64,000 nucleotides of DNA, taken from the NCBI RefSeq assembly GCF_018449635.1, contig NZ_JAAVUV010000001.1:1-64000 (forward strand). Direction: 5' to 3'. Shown piece after piece: positions 8,769-15,971 of the stretch (the first letter of the stretch is position 1; each line of letters begins with the position of its first letter). A program made the position numbers and the translations under genes. This stretch comes from Caballeronia sp. dw_276 (GTDB lineage: Bacteria > Pseudomonadota > Gammaproteobacteria > Burkholderiales > Burkholderiaceae). The notes beneath the pieces are model-generated. The model was not told the origin of the DNA. It searched no databases and was given only the letters and a program-made list of their open reading frames with translations.

Positions 8769-9481
8769 CCATCGCGGATATCAGTGTTCTTCTCGTCGAT
8801 GACCACGCTGTGGTGCGCGAAGGTTATAGGCGCTTGCTGGAGCTCAGTCCGGACATCAGCGTCGCAGGCGAAGCCGCGGACGCGGCGCAAGCCTACCAGC
8901 GCTTCTGCGCGCTGAAGCCGGACGTGGTTGTCATGGATCTCGCGCTGCCGGGCGCAAGCGGCATTGAAGCAATGCGGCGCATGCTCGCGCGCGAGCCCGA
9001 CGCCCACGTTCTTATCTTCAGCGTGCATGAAGAAACAATCTTCGTCCGGCGCGCGCTCGATGCCGGCGCACGCGGCTACGTGACGAAGGCAAGCGCGCCA
9101 GACGTGCTGGTGGAAGGCGTGCGCGCGGTGGCCGGACGCGCACGCTATCTGAGCCCCGACATCTCGCAGGCGCTCGCGTTGCGCGAGGCTTTCCAGGAAG
9201 GGCCGCCGGGACGGCAATTGTCGGCGCGTGAATTCGAGGTGCTACGGCTGCTAGTGCAGGGCTACACGTTGCCGAACATCGCGGAGAGACTGGGCCTGAG
9301 TCAAAAGACAGTGGCCAACCATCAATCGGTGATTCGTCAGAAATTCGGCGCGGACAACGGCGTGCAACTCGCGCAGATGGCGAATCGCCTGGGCCTTCAT
9401 TTCTCCGACTTCGCCAGTTCCGCAAGCTCGCTCGGGTCCCTTGGATCGCTGGGTTCATTCAGCCCGGGCAATCCGGCCTGA
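8765..9481 (+). CDS. NarL/FixJ-family response regulator coupled to pqqE
   Basis: Response regulator of 238 residues with an N-terminal receiver (Asp58 in VVMDLALPG) and a C-terminal LuxR-type helix-turn-helix at about 160-220 (LSAREFEVLRLLVQGYTLPNIAERLGLSQKTVANH). The start overlaps the pqqE stop (ATGA), so its level should follow PQQ synthesis. NarL-type regulators beside PQQ genes control quinoprotein alcohol oxidation in pseudomonads (AgmR/ErbR), which supports a similar role by inference. The last 25 residues are low complexity (repeated SLGS), encoded in the 85 bp shared with the convergent kinase gene. Confidence 0.9.
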   Translation: MTIADISVLLVDDHAVVREGYRRLLELSPDISVAGEAADAAQAYQRFCALKPDVVVMDLALPGASGIEAMRRMLAREPDAHVLIFSVHEETIFVRRALDAGARGYVTKASAPDVLVEGVRAVAGRARYLSPDISQALALREAFQEGPPGRQLSAREFEVLRLLVQGYTLPNIAERLGLSQKTVANHQSVIRQKFGADNGVQLAQMANRLGLHFSDFASSASSLGSLGSLGSFSPGNPA

Positions 9482-10455
9482 ACCGGCACACGCGCGCAAA
9501 AGAGAAACCCGCTGTCCGGCTGGCTCGCGACATGAAACTCGCCGCCGAGCGCCTCGACGCGTTCACGCATGCCGATCAGGCCCAGGCCCGCGCGCGGTTT
9601 TGTCAGATCGATACCGGGACCGTCGTCCGTCATGGTCACGACAATCTCCCCGTGGCTCGCACGCGTATCGTCTGAAGTCCGAACCAAATAAATCTCCACA
9701 CGCGAACTCCTCGCGAACTTCGACACGTTCGTCAGCCCTTCCTGCACCAGCCGATACAGCGTGATGTTCACCACGTCCGCGAGATTGGCGAAGTCGCCGT
9801 CAACGGTCAGCGTGAACGATGCCTGCGGCAAGCGCTCGCGCCAGCTTTCAACGCAATGTTCGAGCGCGCTGGGCAAGCCGAATTCATCGAGGCCGATGGG
9901 GCGCAAGCGCCGGATCATGCCGCCAATCTGCTTGTAGACGGTGCTCGCGCTTTGCATGACCGCGAGCGACAGCCGATGAACCTCGGGTTCCCCCTGAGTC
10001 GACAGGTCCCGTATGCGCCCTGCATCCAGCGCGATCGCGTTGAGATACTGGCCGAGTTCGTCGTGAAGTTCGCGCGCGAGGTGTCGACGCTCGTTTTCCT
10101 GCGCGCCAATGCTTTCGCTTGCAAGCCGGCGATTGTCAGCAAGCAGTCGTGCCGCCTTCTCTTCAAGCGCGCGGCGATGCAGCAATTCACGCTGCGACTC
10201 GCGATACCGGCGCCACGCGAACCATGCCAGGCCGATAGCGAACACGACCAGGGTGGGTGGAAATTCATCGAGTTGAAAACGCTCGAAGCGGCGCGTCAGG
10301 GAATACGTCAACTCGCCGACTTCAAGGCGCATGCAGATGAGCGCCGCCGTTATTGTCAGCGCAAGCACGCAGACGAGGTCGCGCCATGCTGCCGAGTGAG
10401 ACGGGCGCGCATTGACAAGAGAAGTCGTGGAGTCGGGTTGGGGTTCGGGTCGCAT
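9397..10455 (-). CDS. NarL-type sensor histidine kinase (HisKA_3)
   Basis: Sensor kinase of 352 residues with two membrane segments (about 25-43 and 66-82), a short coiled linker, a HisKA_3 domain with phospho-acceptor His131 in ELHDELGQYL, and an HATPase_c domain (TMTDDGPGIDL and AGLGLIGMRERVEALGG). This class pairs with NarL/LuxR regulators. The convergent regulator next door is the obvious partner, and their 3' ends overlap by 85 bp on opposite strands. With no periplasmic domain of any size, it probably senses in the membrane or through another protein. Confidence 0.9.
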   Translation of the reverse strand: MRPEPQPDSTTSLVNARPSHSAAWRDLVCVLALTITAALICMRLEVGELTYSLTRRFERFQLDEFPPTLVVFAIGLAWFAWRRYRESQRELLHRRALEEKAARLLADNRRLASESIGAQENERRHLARELHDELGQYLNAIALDAGRIRDLSTQGEPEVHRLSLAVMQSASTVYKQIGGMIRRLRPIGLDEFGLPSALEHCVESWRERLPQASFTLTVDGDFANLADVVNITLYRLVQEGLTNVSKFARSSRVEIYLVRTSDDTRASHGEIVVTMTDDGPGIDLTKPRAGLGLIGMRERVEALGGEFHVASQPDSGFLFCARVPVQAGLPGLNEPSDPRDPSELAELAKSEK

Positions 10456-10631
10456 GGCGCTCTCATTCTACTCAGCGCGCGCGTTCGCGTCGCGTCTGTA
10501 AAACAAGGGCTGGGAAAGGTTCCTTACGTAATCGGGAGGTCTTCCCGAACTCATCGGTGGCATCTTGTGGGACGCTTTCATCTACTGCACCGAAGATGCA
10601 AATCGATAACGATAAACGGCAGGAGACAACC
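10456..10631. promoter_or_regulatory. Divergent promoter region between kinase and TonB receptor genes
   Basis: About 175 bp between the divergent starts of the HisKA_3 kinase and the TonB receptor. It must hold both promoters and is the natural place for a regulator site. A Shine-Dalgarno AGGAGA lies just before the receptor ATG. I could not assign exact promoter elements. Confidence 0.4.
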
Positions 10632-12926
10632 ATGAACAAGCTACCCTTCAAGCGGCGCCGGGCACTGCGCTTGTGCTTTGGCGGCGCGCTGGCCGGCCTG
10701 AGCGTGACAAGCTGGGCACAGGAAGCGGCTACGCCCGTGGCGGCATCTGACACGGCGGTGACGCAACTCGCGCCGATCGTCGTGATCGGGACAACGCCGC
10801 TGCTTGGCATCGGAACGCCACTGGAACATGTGCCCGCCAACGTGCAGACCATTCGCGGACGAGACATCGACCAGCAGCATCGCGCCACGCTTACGGACTA
10901 CTTTGCGAGCAACCTCACGAGCGTCGATATCAACGAAGCGCAAGGCAACTCGTCTCAAGTCGATATCAACTATCGTGGCTTTACTGCGTCGCCCTTGCTC
11001 GGCACACCGCAAGGCTTATCGGTTTTCCTCGATGGCGTGCGCGTCAACGAGCCTTTCGGCGACGTCGTCAATTGGGACCTGATACCGCAAGCGGCGATCA
11101 ATACCATCCAGTTGATCCCGGGTTCCAACCCGACCTTCGGTTTGAACACACTCGGCGGCGCGCTCGCGATCACCACAAAAAACGGCCGCAGCAATCCGGG
11201 CGGTGAAGCGGAAATCTCCGCGGGATCATGGGGACGCAAGATCGCGCAGATCCAGCAAGGCGGTGTGATCGGCAGCAACCTCGACTACTACTTCACCGCC
11301 AACGCAACCAACGACGACGGCTGGGCCGACCACAACTCCAGCCGCATGCGTCAGGCGTTCGGCAAACTGCGCTACACCGACGCCGACACCACGCTGTCGC
11401 TGTCCATGGGCGGCGCCGACAACACCCTGCAAGGTTCGCAGACCATTCCGCGCTCGTTCCTGGATAACCGCAAACAGGCCTATACATTCCCCGACCAGAA
11501 CCACAACAGCGTCGGCTACCTGACCTTTTCCGGCGAACATTACTTCACACCGAACGTGCAGTTGAGCGGCAATGTGTACTACCGGCATTATCGGAACACG
11601 AATGTCAGCAGCAACGTGAACGACGACTTCGGCACGGTCGACGACGACGGCGACGTCAACACGCTTCAGGCAACCAACGATCAATCCGTGATCGTCACCG
11701 ACAGCTACGGCGCAAGCCTGCAGATGACCTTGCTCGGCAAGCTCGCCGGTCACGACAACCAGTTCGTCGCGGGCGTGGCGGCGGACTTCGCCAACTCGCA
11801 CTTCACGCAATCGTCGCAGGATGCCGAGTTCACGGATTCACGCGCAACGACAGGCATCGGCGGATTCCAGCCTCAGACCGACGCCGCCACGCGTAATCAG
11901 AACTTCGGCGTGTACATCGAAAACACGTTGTCGATCACGCAGCAATGGTCGCTGACGCTGGCTGGGCGCTACAACTGGTCGAAGTCTGTCATCGGCGATG
12001 AAAGCGGCGTGCAGCCACTGCTCGACGGCAACCATACGTTCTCGCGCTTCAACCCGGCGGTCGGCGTCAACTGGAATCCGACATCCACGTTCACAGCCTA
12101 CGCCACGTATAACGAAGGCATGCGCTCGCCAACGGCTATCGAACTTGCCTGCGCCGATCCGGCGTCGCCATGTTCCTTGCCTAACGACTTCATTGCGGAT
12201 CCGACGCTGCAACCGGTGATATCGAAGACATTCGAAATTGGCGCGCGCGGGCAACTCGGACACGCGACCACGTGGAGTGCGGCGATCTACCGGACCACGC
12301 TCGACAACGACATCCAGTTCGTCAGCAGCAACGGCGCGGCGAGCACGCTCGGTTTCTTCCAGAACGTGGGAAAGACCCAGCGCCAGGGCTTCGAGCTTGC
12401 GGGACGCACACAGTACGGACCGGTTGGCGTGAGCGCGAGCTACAGCTACGTGGACGCAACGTATCGTTCGACGTGGACTGAAAGCAGCGGCAGCAATTCG
12501 AGCGCGGACGACGATGGCAACATCACGGTGCACAAAGGCGACCGCATTCCAGGCATTCCGCAAAATACGGTGAAGCTGCGGCTCGATTACGCGGCCACGC
12601 CCAAGTGGAATGTCGGCAGCAACCTGACGTACCGGGGCAGCATCTTTGCTCGCGGCGATGAAGACAACCAGGATGTGAACGGCAAGATTGCAGGGTATTT
12701 CCTGATCGACCTGGACACGACCTACAACATCACGAAGCAGCTTCAGGTATTCGCGAGCGTGACGAACCTGCTCAACAAGCACTACGCAAGCTTTGCCATC
12801 CTTGGCCAGAATTTCTTCAACGGAGCAAACCATACCTTCGATGGCGCCAACCCCATCAACGAGCAATTCCTGGGGATCGGCGCGCCGCGCGGGGCATGGG
12901 TTGGATTGCGGTACGCGTGGAAATAA
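10632..12926 (+). CDS. TonB-dependent outer-membrane receptor, substrate unknown
   Basis: Outer-membrane receptor of 764 residues with a signal peptide ending near SVTSWAQ (about residue 28), a plug domain (VPANVQTIRGRDI, GGALAITTKNG) and a beta-barrel. ATG 10632 follows AGGAGA; longer in-frame readings lack this. The predicted extracellular part contains acidic stretches DDFGTVDDDGDVN (about 328-340), SADDDGNIT (about 625-633) and GDEDNQDVNGK (about 673-684), which could bind metal ions. It lies next to PQQ genes and a PQQ-associated beta-propeller, so a metal or metallophore needed by a quinoprotein is a reasonable guess. The chain ends LRYAWK rather than in an aromatic residue. Confidence 0.9.
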   Translation: MNKLPFKRRRALRLCFGGALAGLSVTSWAQEAATPVAASDTAVTQLAPIVVIGTTPLLGIGTPLEHVPANVQTIRGRDIDQQHRATLTDYFASNLTSVDINEAQGNSSQVDINYRGFTASPLLGTPQGLSVFLDGVRVNEPFGDVVNWDLIPQAAINTIQLIPGSNPTFGLNTLGGALAITTKNGRSNPGGEAEISAGSWGRKIAQIQQGGVIGSNLDYYFTANATNDDGWADHNSSRMRQAFGKLRYTDADTTLSLSMGGADNTLQGSQTIPRSFLDNRKQAYTFPDQNHNSVGYLTFSGEHYFTPNVQLSGNVYYRHYRNTNVSSNVNDDFGTVDDDGDVNTLQATNDQSVIVTDSYGASLQMTLLGKLAGHDNQFVAGVAADFANSHFTQSSQDAEFTDSRATTGIGGFQPQTDAATRNQNFGVYIENTLSITQQWSLTLAGRYNWSKSVIGDESGVQPLLDGNHTFSRFNPAVGVNWNPTSTFTAYATYNEGMRSPTAIELACADPASPCSLPNDFIADPTLQPVISKTFEIGARGQLGHATTWSAAIYRTTLDNDIQFVSSNGAASTLGFFQNVGKTQRQGFELAGRTQYGPVGVSASYSYVDATYRSTWTESSGSNSSADDDGNITVHKGDRIPGIPQNTVKLRLDYAATPKWNVGSNLTYRGSIFARGDEDNQDVNGKIAGYFLIDLDTTYNITKQLQVFASVTNLLNKHYASFAILGQNFFNGANHTFDGANPINEQFLGIGAPRGAWVGLRYAWK

Positions 12927-12930
12927 GCTG

Positions 12931-12965
12931 AAAAAAGGGGTTGTTCTAGAAGAACCCCTTTTTTA
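12931..12965. terminator. Bidirectional rho-independent terminator
   Basis: A run of A, an 11-bp hairpin (GGGGTTGTTCT / AGAAGAACCCC with one G-G mismatch) and a run of T. It sits exactly between the 3' ends of the convergent TonB receptor and beta-propeller genes and works on paper in both directions. Confidence 0.9.
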
Positions 12966-12971
12966 TTCGAA

Positions 12972-14054
12972 CTACTCGATCGACCCCGAGCTTCGCGGAT
13001 AAGTCACGACACCCCAGGGCAACGGCAAGCCTTCGATCTGCTTGACGGTCTGGTAGCTGCTGCCATCGAGTACATACACCGCGTTAGACCGGCCGCATGC
13101 AAGCAGGACCTTCGATCCGTCCGGCGTAAAACTGAAGTGCCAGCAGCGCTGACCCACGGGCACGTCGCTGATGTGATCGTAAGACGTGGCATCGAAAACC
13201 TGAAGCGTCTTGCCGCGCGCCGCCGCGACCAGCAAGCGCTTGCCCGATGGATCGAACGCAATGCCGTACGGTCCCATTTTGGTGTCGACGGTCTTGATGG
13301 GCTTGAGGCTACGCGCGTCCAGAACGACGAACTTGTTGGTGTTCTCGAGCGTCACCACGTACTGCTTGCCATTGGGGGAGCGTTTGATGCCGCGCGGCCG
13401 TGAACCATGATCGAGCTTGATGCTGCGCATCGGCTTGCCCGTACCTGCGTGATAGACCGACACGGTGTCGTCGCCCTCGTTGGTGACGAGCAGCTCCTTG
13501 CCATCGGCGGAAAATTCGACGCCTTCCGTCTCATGCCCACTTTTGACCGAACGTATGACGCGCAGCGTCTTCAAGTCGACAATCGCGATCTCGGCGGGCG
13601 GACTGTTGGCGTCGTCATCGTCCTTGCCCGCTGCGCCGCCAGGCGCTCCCGATGCTCCCGGAGGGCCTTCGGCTCCCTTCGGCGGACCGCCGCTTTCGCC
13701 AGGTTCATATGTCACATAGGCATACCCGCGATACACCCGCACGAACTCCGGATTCTGGCCGATCTTCGCGCGACGCACGACTTCGCCGGTCGCGGTATCG
13801 ATTTCGGAAAGGTCCGCAGTCTTCTTGTTCGCGACGAGCAGGCGCTTGCCGTCGTCGGTGAGACTCAGGCCGCGCGGGCCATCGTCGCCGACGGCGAAGG
13901 TTTTGGTAAGCGTCATCTGGTCCAGATCGATAACCCCGACGCCCGCCGTTTCGCTCGTCACATAGGCGACCGGCGCGGCGGCCAGCGCAACCCCCGCGCT
14001 CAACGTCGTCACCGATGCAAGCGCCAAGTGCGCCGCCGCTCTCTTGAATTGCAT
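12972..14054 (-). CDS. PQQ-associated YVTN-type beta-propeller protein, exported
   Basis: Periplasmic beta-propeller of 360 residues with a signal peptide (cleavage near GVALAA-AP, about residue 27) and seven YVTN-like blades, for example YVTSETAGVGVIDL, GRSNAVYVLDGSSY and repeated SPNGKQ/DPSGKRLLV motifs. It resembles the family noted for co-occurrence with PQQ-dependent catabolism. Residues 118-153 form a collagen-like Gly/Pro-rich insert that ends in an acidic GKDDDDAN patch, between blades. Its promoter must lie in 14055-14209. Function in the family is not established; scaffolding or cofactor/metal delivery to a quinoprotein is possible. Confidence 0.85.
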   Translation of the reverse strand: MQFKRAAAHLALASVTTLSAGVALAAAPVAYVTSETAGVGVIDLDQMTLTKTFAVGDDGPRGLSLTDDGKRLLVANKKTADLSEIDTATGEVVRRAKIGQNPEFVRVYRGYAYVTYEPGESGGPPKGAEGPPGASGAPGGAAGKDDDDANSPPAEIAIVDLKTLRVIRSVKSGHETEGVEFSADGKELLVTNEGDDTVSVYHAGTGKPMRSIKLDHGSRPRGIKRSPNGKQYVVTLENTNKFVVLDARSLKPIKTVDTKMGPYGIAFDPSGKRLLVAAARGKTLQVFDATSYDHISDVPVGQRCWHFSFTPDGSKVLLACGRSNAVYVLDGSSYQTVKQIEGLPLPWGVVTYPRSSGSIE

Positions 14055-14209
14055 GATCGTCTCCGCGTGTTTTTTATTGGTTCGTCGCTTGAGTAGTCTG
14101 GGACGTGCCGATGCGTTCGCATCGCCGGCGACATGGTCAACTTAGCCCATCGGGCGGCCGCTTGACAATGGATGAGGGCGGGAGATTCTCCCGAAAGCGG
14201 TTCAGAGGC

Positions 14210-14761
14210 TCAGCGGGTGGCGTCGGCGTCGTCTGCAAGACGATCGACCAGCCCTTTCATGCCGCGGCGCCACGACAAATCCGTGTTGCCCCGGATATCG
14301 ACTGAACGCTGGAATACGGCTTTGCCTGTTGCGACATCTTCCACGCGCAGATTGATATTGATGATCAGGTTGCTGACTTTCTGCACCCAGCACACGCCGA
14401 CGCGCTCCACGTTGAGCTTGCGGCCGATCTGCAGTTCGCAACCGTTGCAAGCGTTCAAATCCTGCGCGCCGGAAAGCTTGGCGATCATGTCGCTGGCGCC
14501 GGCGTTGTCAGCTACCCGAAAGAGCTGGCGATCGCTCAATTGCGCGCGCAAGTCGTTGCTGATGAGGCCAAGACGCGCTTGCTGCGTGCGGTTGGTATCG
14601 GCGTCGTTGTAGGACGCGTTGTCGTCAATCAGCGTGCAGTCCATCACCGCGATCGACCGTTGCGCGGCCGCCGCCTGCGCTGTCTGCGACGCATATGAGA
14701 GCGCCGCCACGAGAATGACACACAGTGCTACACGATCAAATCCCCTTTGCAATTGCAGCAT
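14210..14761 (-). CDS. Exported DUF3280-like protein of the PQQ neighbourhood
   Basis: Secreted protein of 183 residues beginning MLQLQRGFDRVALCVILVAAL with a signal peptide cut near AQAAA. I chose ATG 14761 because GGAGG lies nine bases upstream; the longer frame adds 42 residues ahead of the signal. The mature part starts RSIAVMDCTLIDDN and contains a Cys pair motif NACNGCE and the pattern VGVCWVQKVSNLIININL, as in a family (DUF2380/DUF3280) often found beside quinoprotein alcohol dehydrogenase genes. Its biochemical role is unknown. Confidence 0.75.
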   Translation of the reverse strand: MLQLQRGFDRVALCVILVAALSYASQTAQAAAAQRSIAVMDCTLIDDNASYNDADTNRTQQARLGLISNDLRAQLSDRQLFRVADNAGASDMIAKLSGAQDLNACNGCELQIGRKLNVERVGVCWVQKVSNLIININLRVEDVATGKAVFQRSVDIRGNTDLSWRRGMKGLVDRLADDADATR

Positions 14762-14935
14762 GATGGCAGGCCTCCATGTGCCGGCTTCATGCGGCAACCC
14801 GGTCTTTGCATGCAAGTAACACGCCTGTTCAAGCCGAGCGTGTCTTGCGTTCATCGCCGACAAGGAAAGATTCGGAACCCTTATCAATGCGAATGGAGCA
14901 CCTCAGGCAAAACCGCCTGAAGCGCCGGTGGAACA

Positions 14936-15505
14936 TCAGCTCACGTACCCAAGATGCTCGGCCAGGATCACCGAGCCGATCGCGACCAGAATCAAACCGC
15001 CCGCAACTTCTGCACGCTGTCCGACCGCGCGGCCCAGAAAGCGCCCCACCATCACACCGATAGTCACCATGATCAGCGTCGCAAGTCCAATGGTTGCGGC
15101 CGTCGAGAAAATATTCACATCGATAAAGGCGAGTCCCGCCCCCACCGCCATGGCATCGATACTCGTCGCAAAGCCAGTTGCGGCCAGCAGCCAGAAACTA
15201 TGACGCACGGGCTTTTCGGCTTCGGGCGTAGGCGTGCTGAACCCGGAGCGGATCATGCGGAGTCCGAGCACGAGCAACAGGCCGAAGGCAATCCAGTGAT
15301 CCCACGACATGACGTACGGCGCCGCCGCCTTGCCGAGCGCCCAGCCAACCAGCGGCGTGATCGCCTCGATGACACCGAAGATCAGGCCTGTGCGCAATGC
15401 CTCGCGCATGCGCGGACGCTTGAGCGTAGCGCCTTTGCCCACGGCTGCGGCGAAGGCGTCCGTCGACATGGCAAAGGCGAGCAGGAGGGTGGAAGCGATA
15501 TTCAT
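14936..15505 (-). CDS. mntP: Manganese efflux pump MntP
   Basis: Inner-membrane Mn2+ exporter of 189 residues with six hydrophobic helices and the paired motifs [16 protein letters not shown] (near the N-terminus) and [18 protein letters not shown] (middle), which carry the Asp residues typical of MntP. ATG 15505 gives the canonical start [20 protein letters not shown] yybP-ykoY-type riboswitch lies in its leader, which independently supports Mn2+ control. Its position beside the PQQ/metal genes may be coincidental or may reflect metal balance. Confidence 0.95.
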   Translation of the reverse strand: MNIASTLLLAFAMSTDAFAAAVGKGATLKRPRMREALRTGLIFGVIEAITPLVGWALGKAAAPYVMSWDHWIAFGLLLVLGLRMIRSGFSTPTPEAEKPVRHSFWLLAATGFATSIDAMAVGAGLAFIDVNIFSTAATIGLATLIMVTIGVMVGRFLGRAVGQRAEVAGGLILVAIGSVILAEHLGYVS

Positions 15506-15541
15506 GGGGCAATGATCATGTACGGGTCGGGACAGGAACAT

Positions 15542-15583
15542 GCGATGTAACGCCGAGCCCGACCGGTCGCGGCGTTACATCGA
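15542..15583 (-). promoter_or_regulatory. Expression-platform hairpin of the mntP leader
   Basis: A perfect 13-bp inverted repeat, CGATGTAACGCCG at 15543-15555 and its complement at 15570-15582, with a 14-base loop. It lies between the riboswitch aptamer and the mntP start. The aptamer-proximal arm overlaps the conserved 3' part of the aptamer, so it may be the alternate pairing that controls translation or elongation. No T-run follows it. Confidence 0.7.
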
Positions 15584-15692
15584 TGGTCTTGCCAACCAGA
15601 ATACATTTTGGTTGCTCATGCCATGGTTCGATCGAACCAAGCATGTTGACATGAGCGCTTCCAATGGCTGGAAGCCGGCTACTCCCCAAGGA
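15576..15692 (-). ncRNA. yybP-ykoY family manganese riboswitch
   Basis: Read on the minus strand, the mntP leader contains TTGGGGAGTAGCC near 15689-15677, then ATGTCAACATGC, GAGCAACC and finally GGCAAGACCATCGATGTAACG. These are the conserved elements of proteobacterial yybP-ykoY aptamers upstream of mntP. Bound Mn2+ is known to turn on export genes in this family. Edges are approximate because I cannot run a covariance model. Confidence 0.88.
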
Positions 15693-15967
15693 CTGACAAA
15701 GGCTATCACGTTCGAAATGTATTTGTAATCTTTCACATTTGATTAGCGCGAAAATTTTATTGCACTTGTTCATCAGGCACGACCGATGCGGAACCGCCCT
15801 GTTGACCATCCAGGCGATCCGTCGTGCTCCCGCCGATACAATGCGGCCAGAACACCAGATTGGCGCCCTCGACCCGACATTCCCGCGATGCCTAATCCGA
15901 TTTCCATGCCTCCGCCCGATACCGCGCGCAGCCGAAAATTTCCCGCGTGGCGGGCAAGGCGTGTGTC
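15693..15967. promoter_or_regulatory. Divergent promoter region of mntP and the diguanylate cyclase gene
   Basis: AT-richer stretch around 15700-15770 is the likely promoter zone for the mntP riboswitch transcript. Toward the other gene there is a short frame at 15888-15971 that ends in an ATGA overlap with the cyclase start; see the separate entry. Confidence 0.4.
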
Positions 15968-15971
15968 ATGA
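15888..15971 (+). CDS. Possible 27-residue leader peptide before the GGDEF gene
   Basis: Short frame starting MPNPISMPPPDTARSR whose stop TGA overlaps the ATG at 15968 of the diguanylate cyclase gene. This is the arrangement used for translational coupling. There is no strong Shine-Dalgarno sequence before it, and it could simply be an open frame by chance or the original N-terminus displaced by a frameshift. Evidence is limited to position and overlap. Confidence 0.25.
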   Translation: MPNPISMPPPDTARSRKFPAWRARRVS

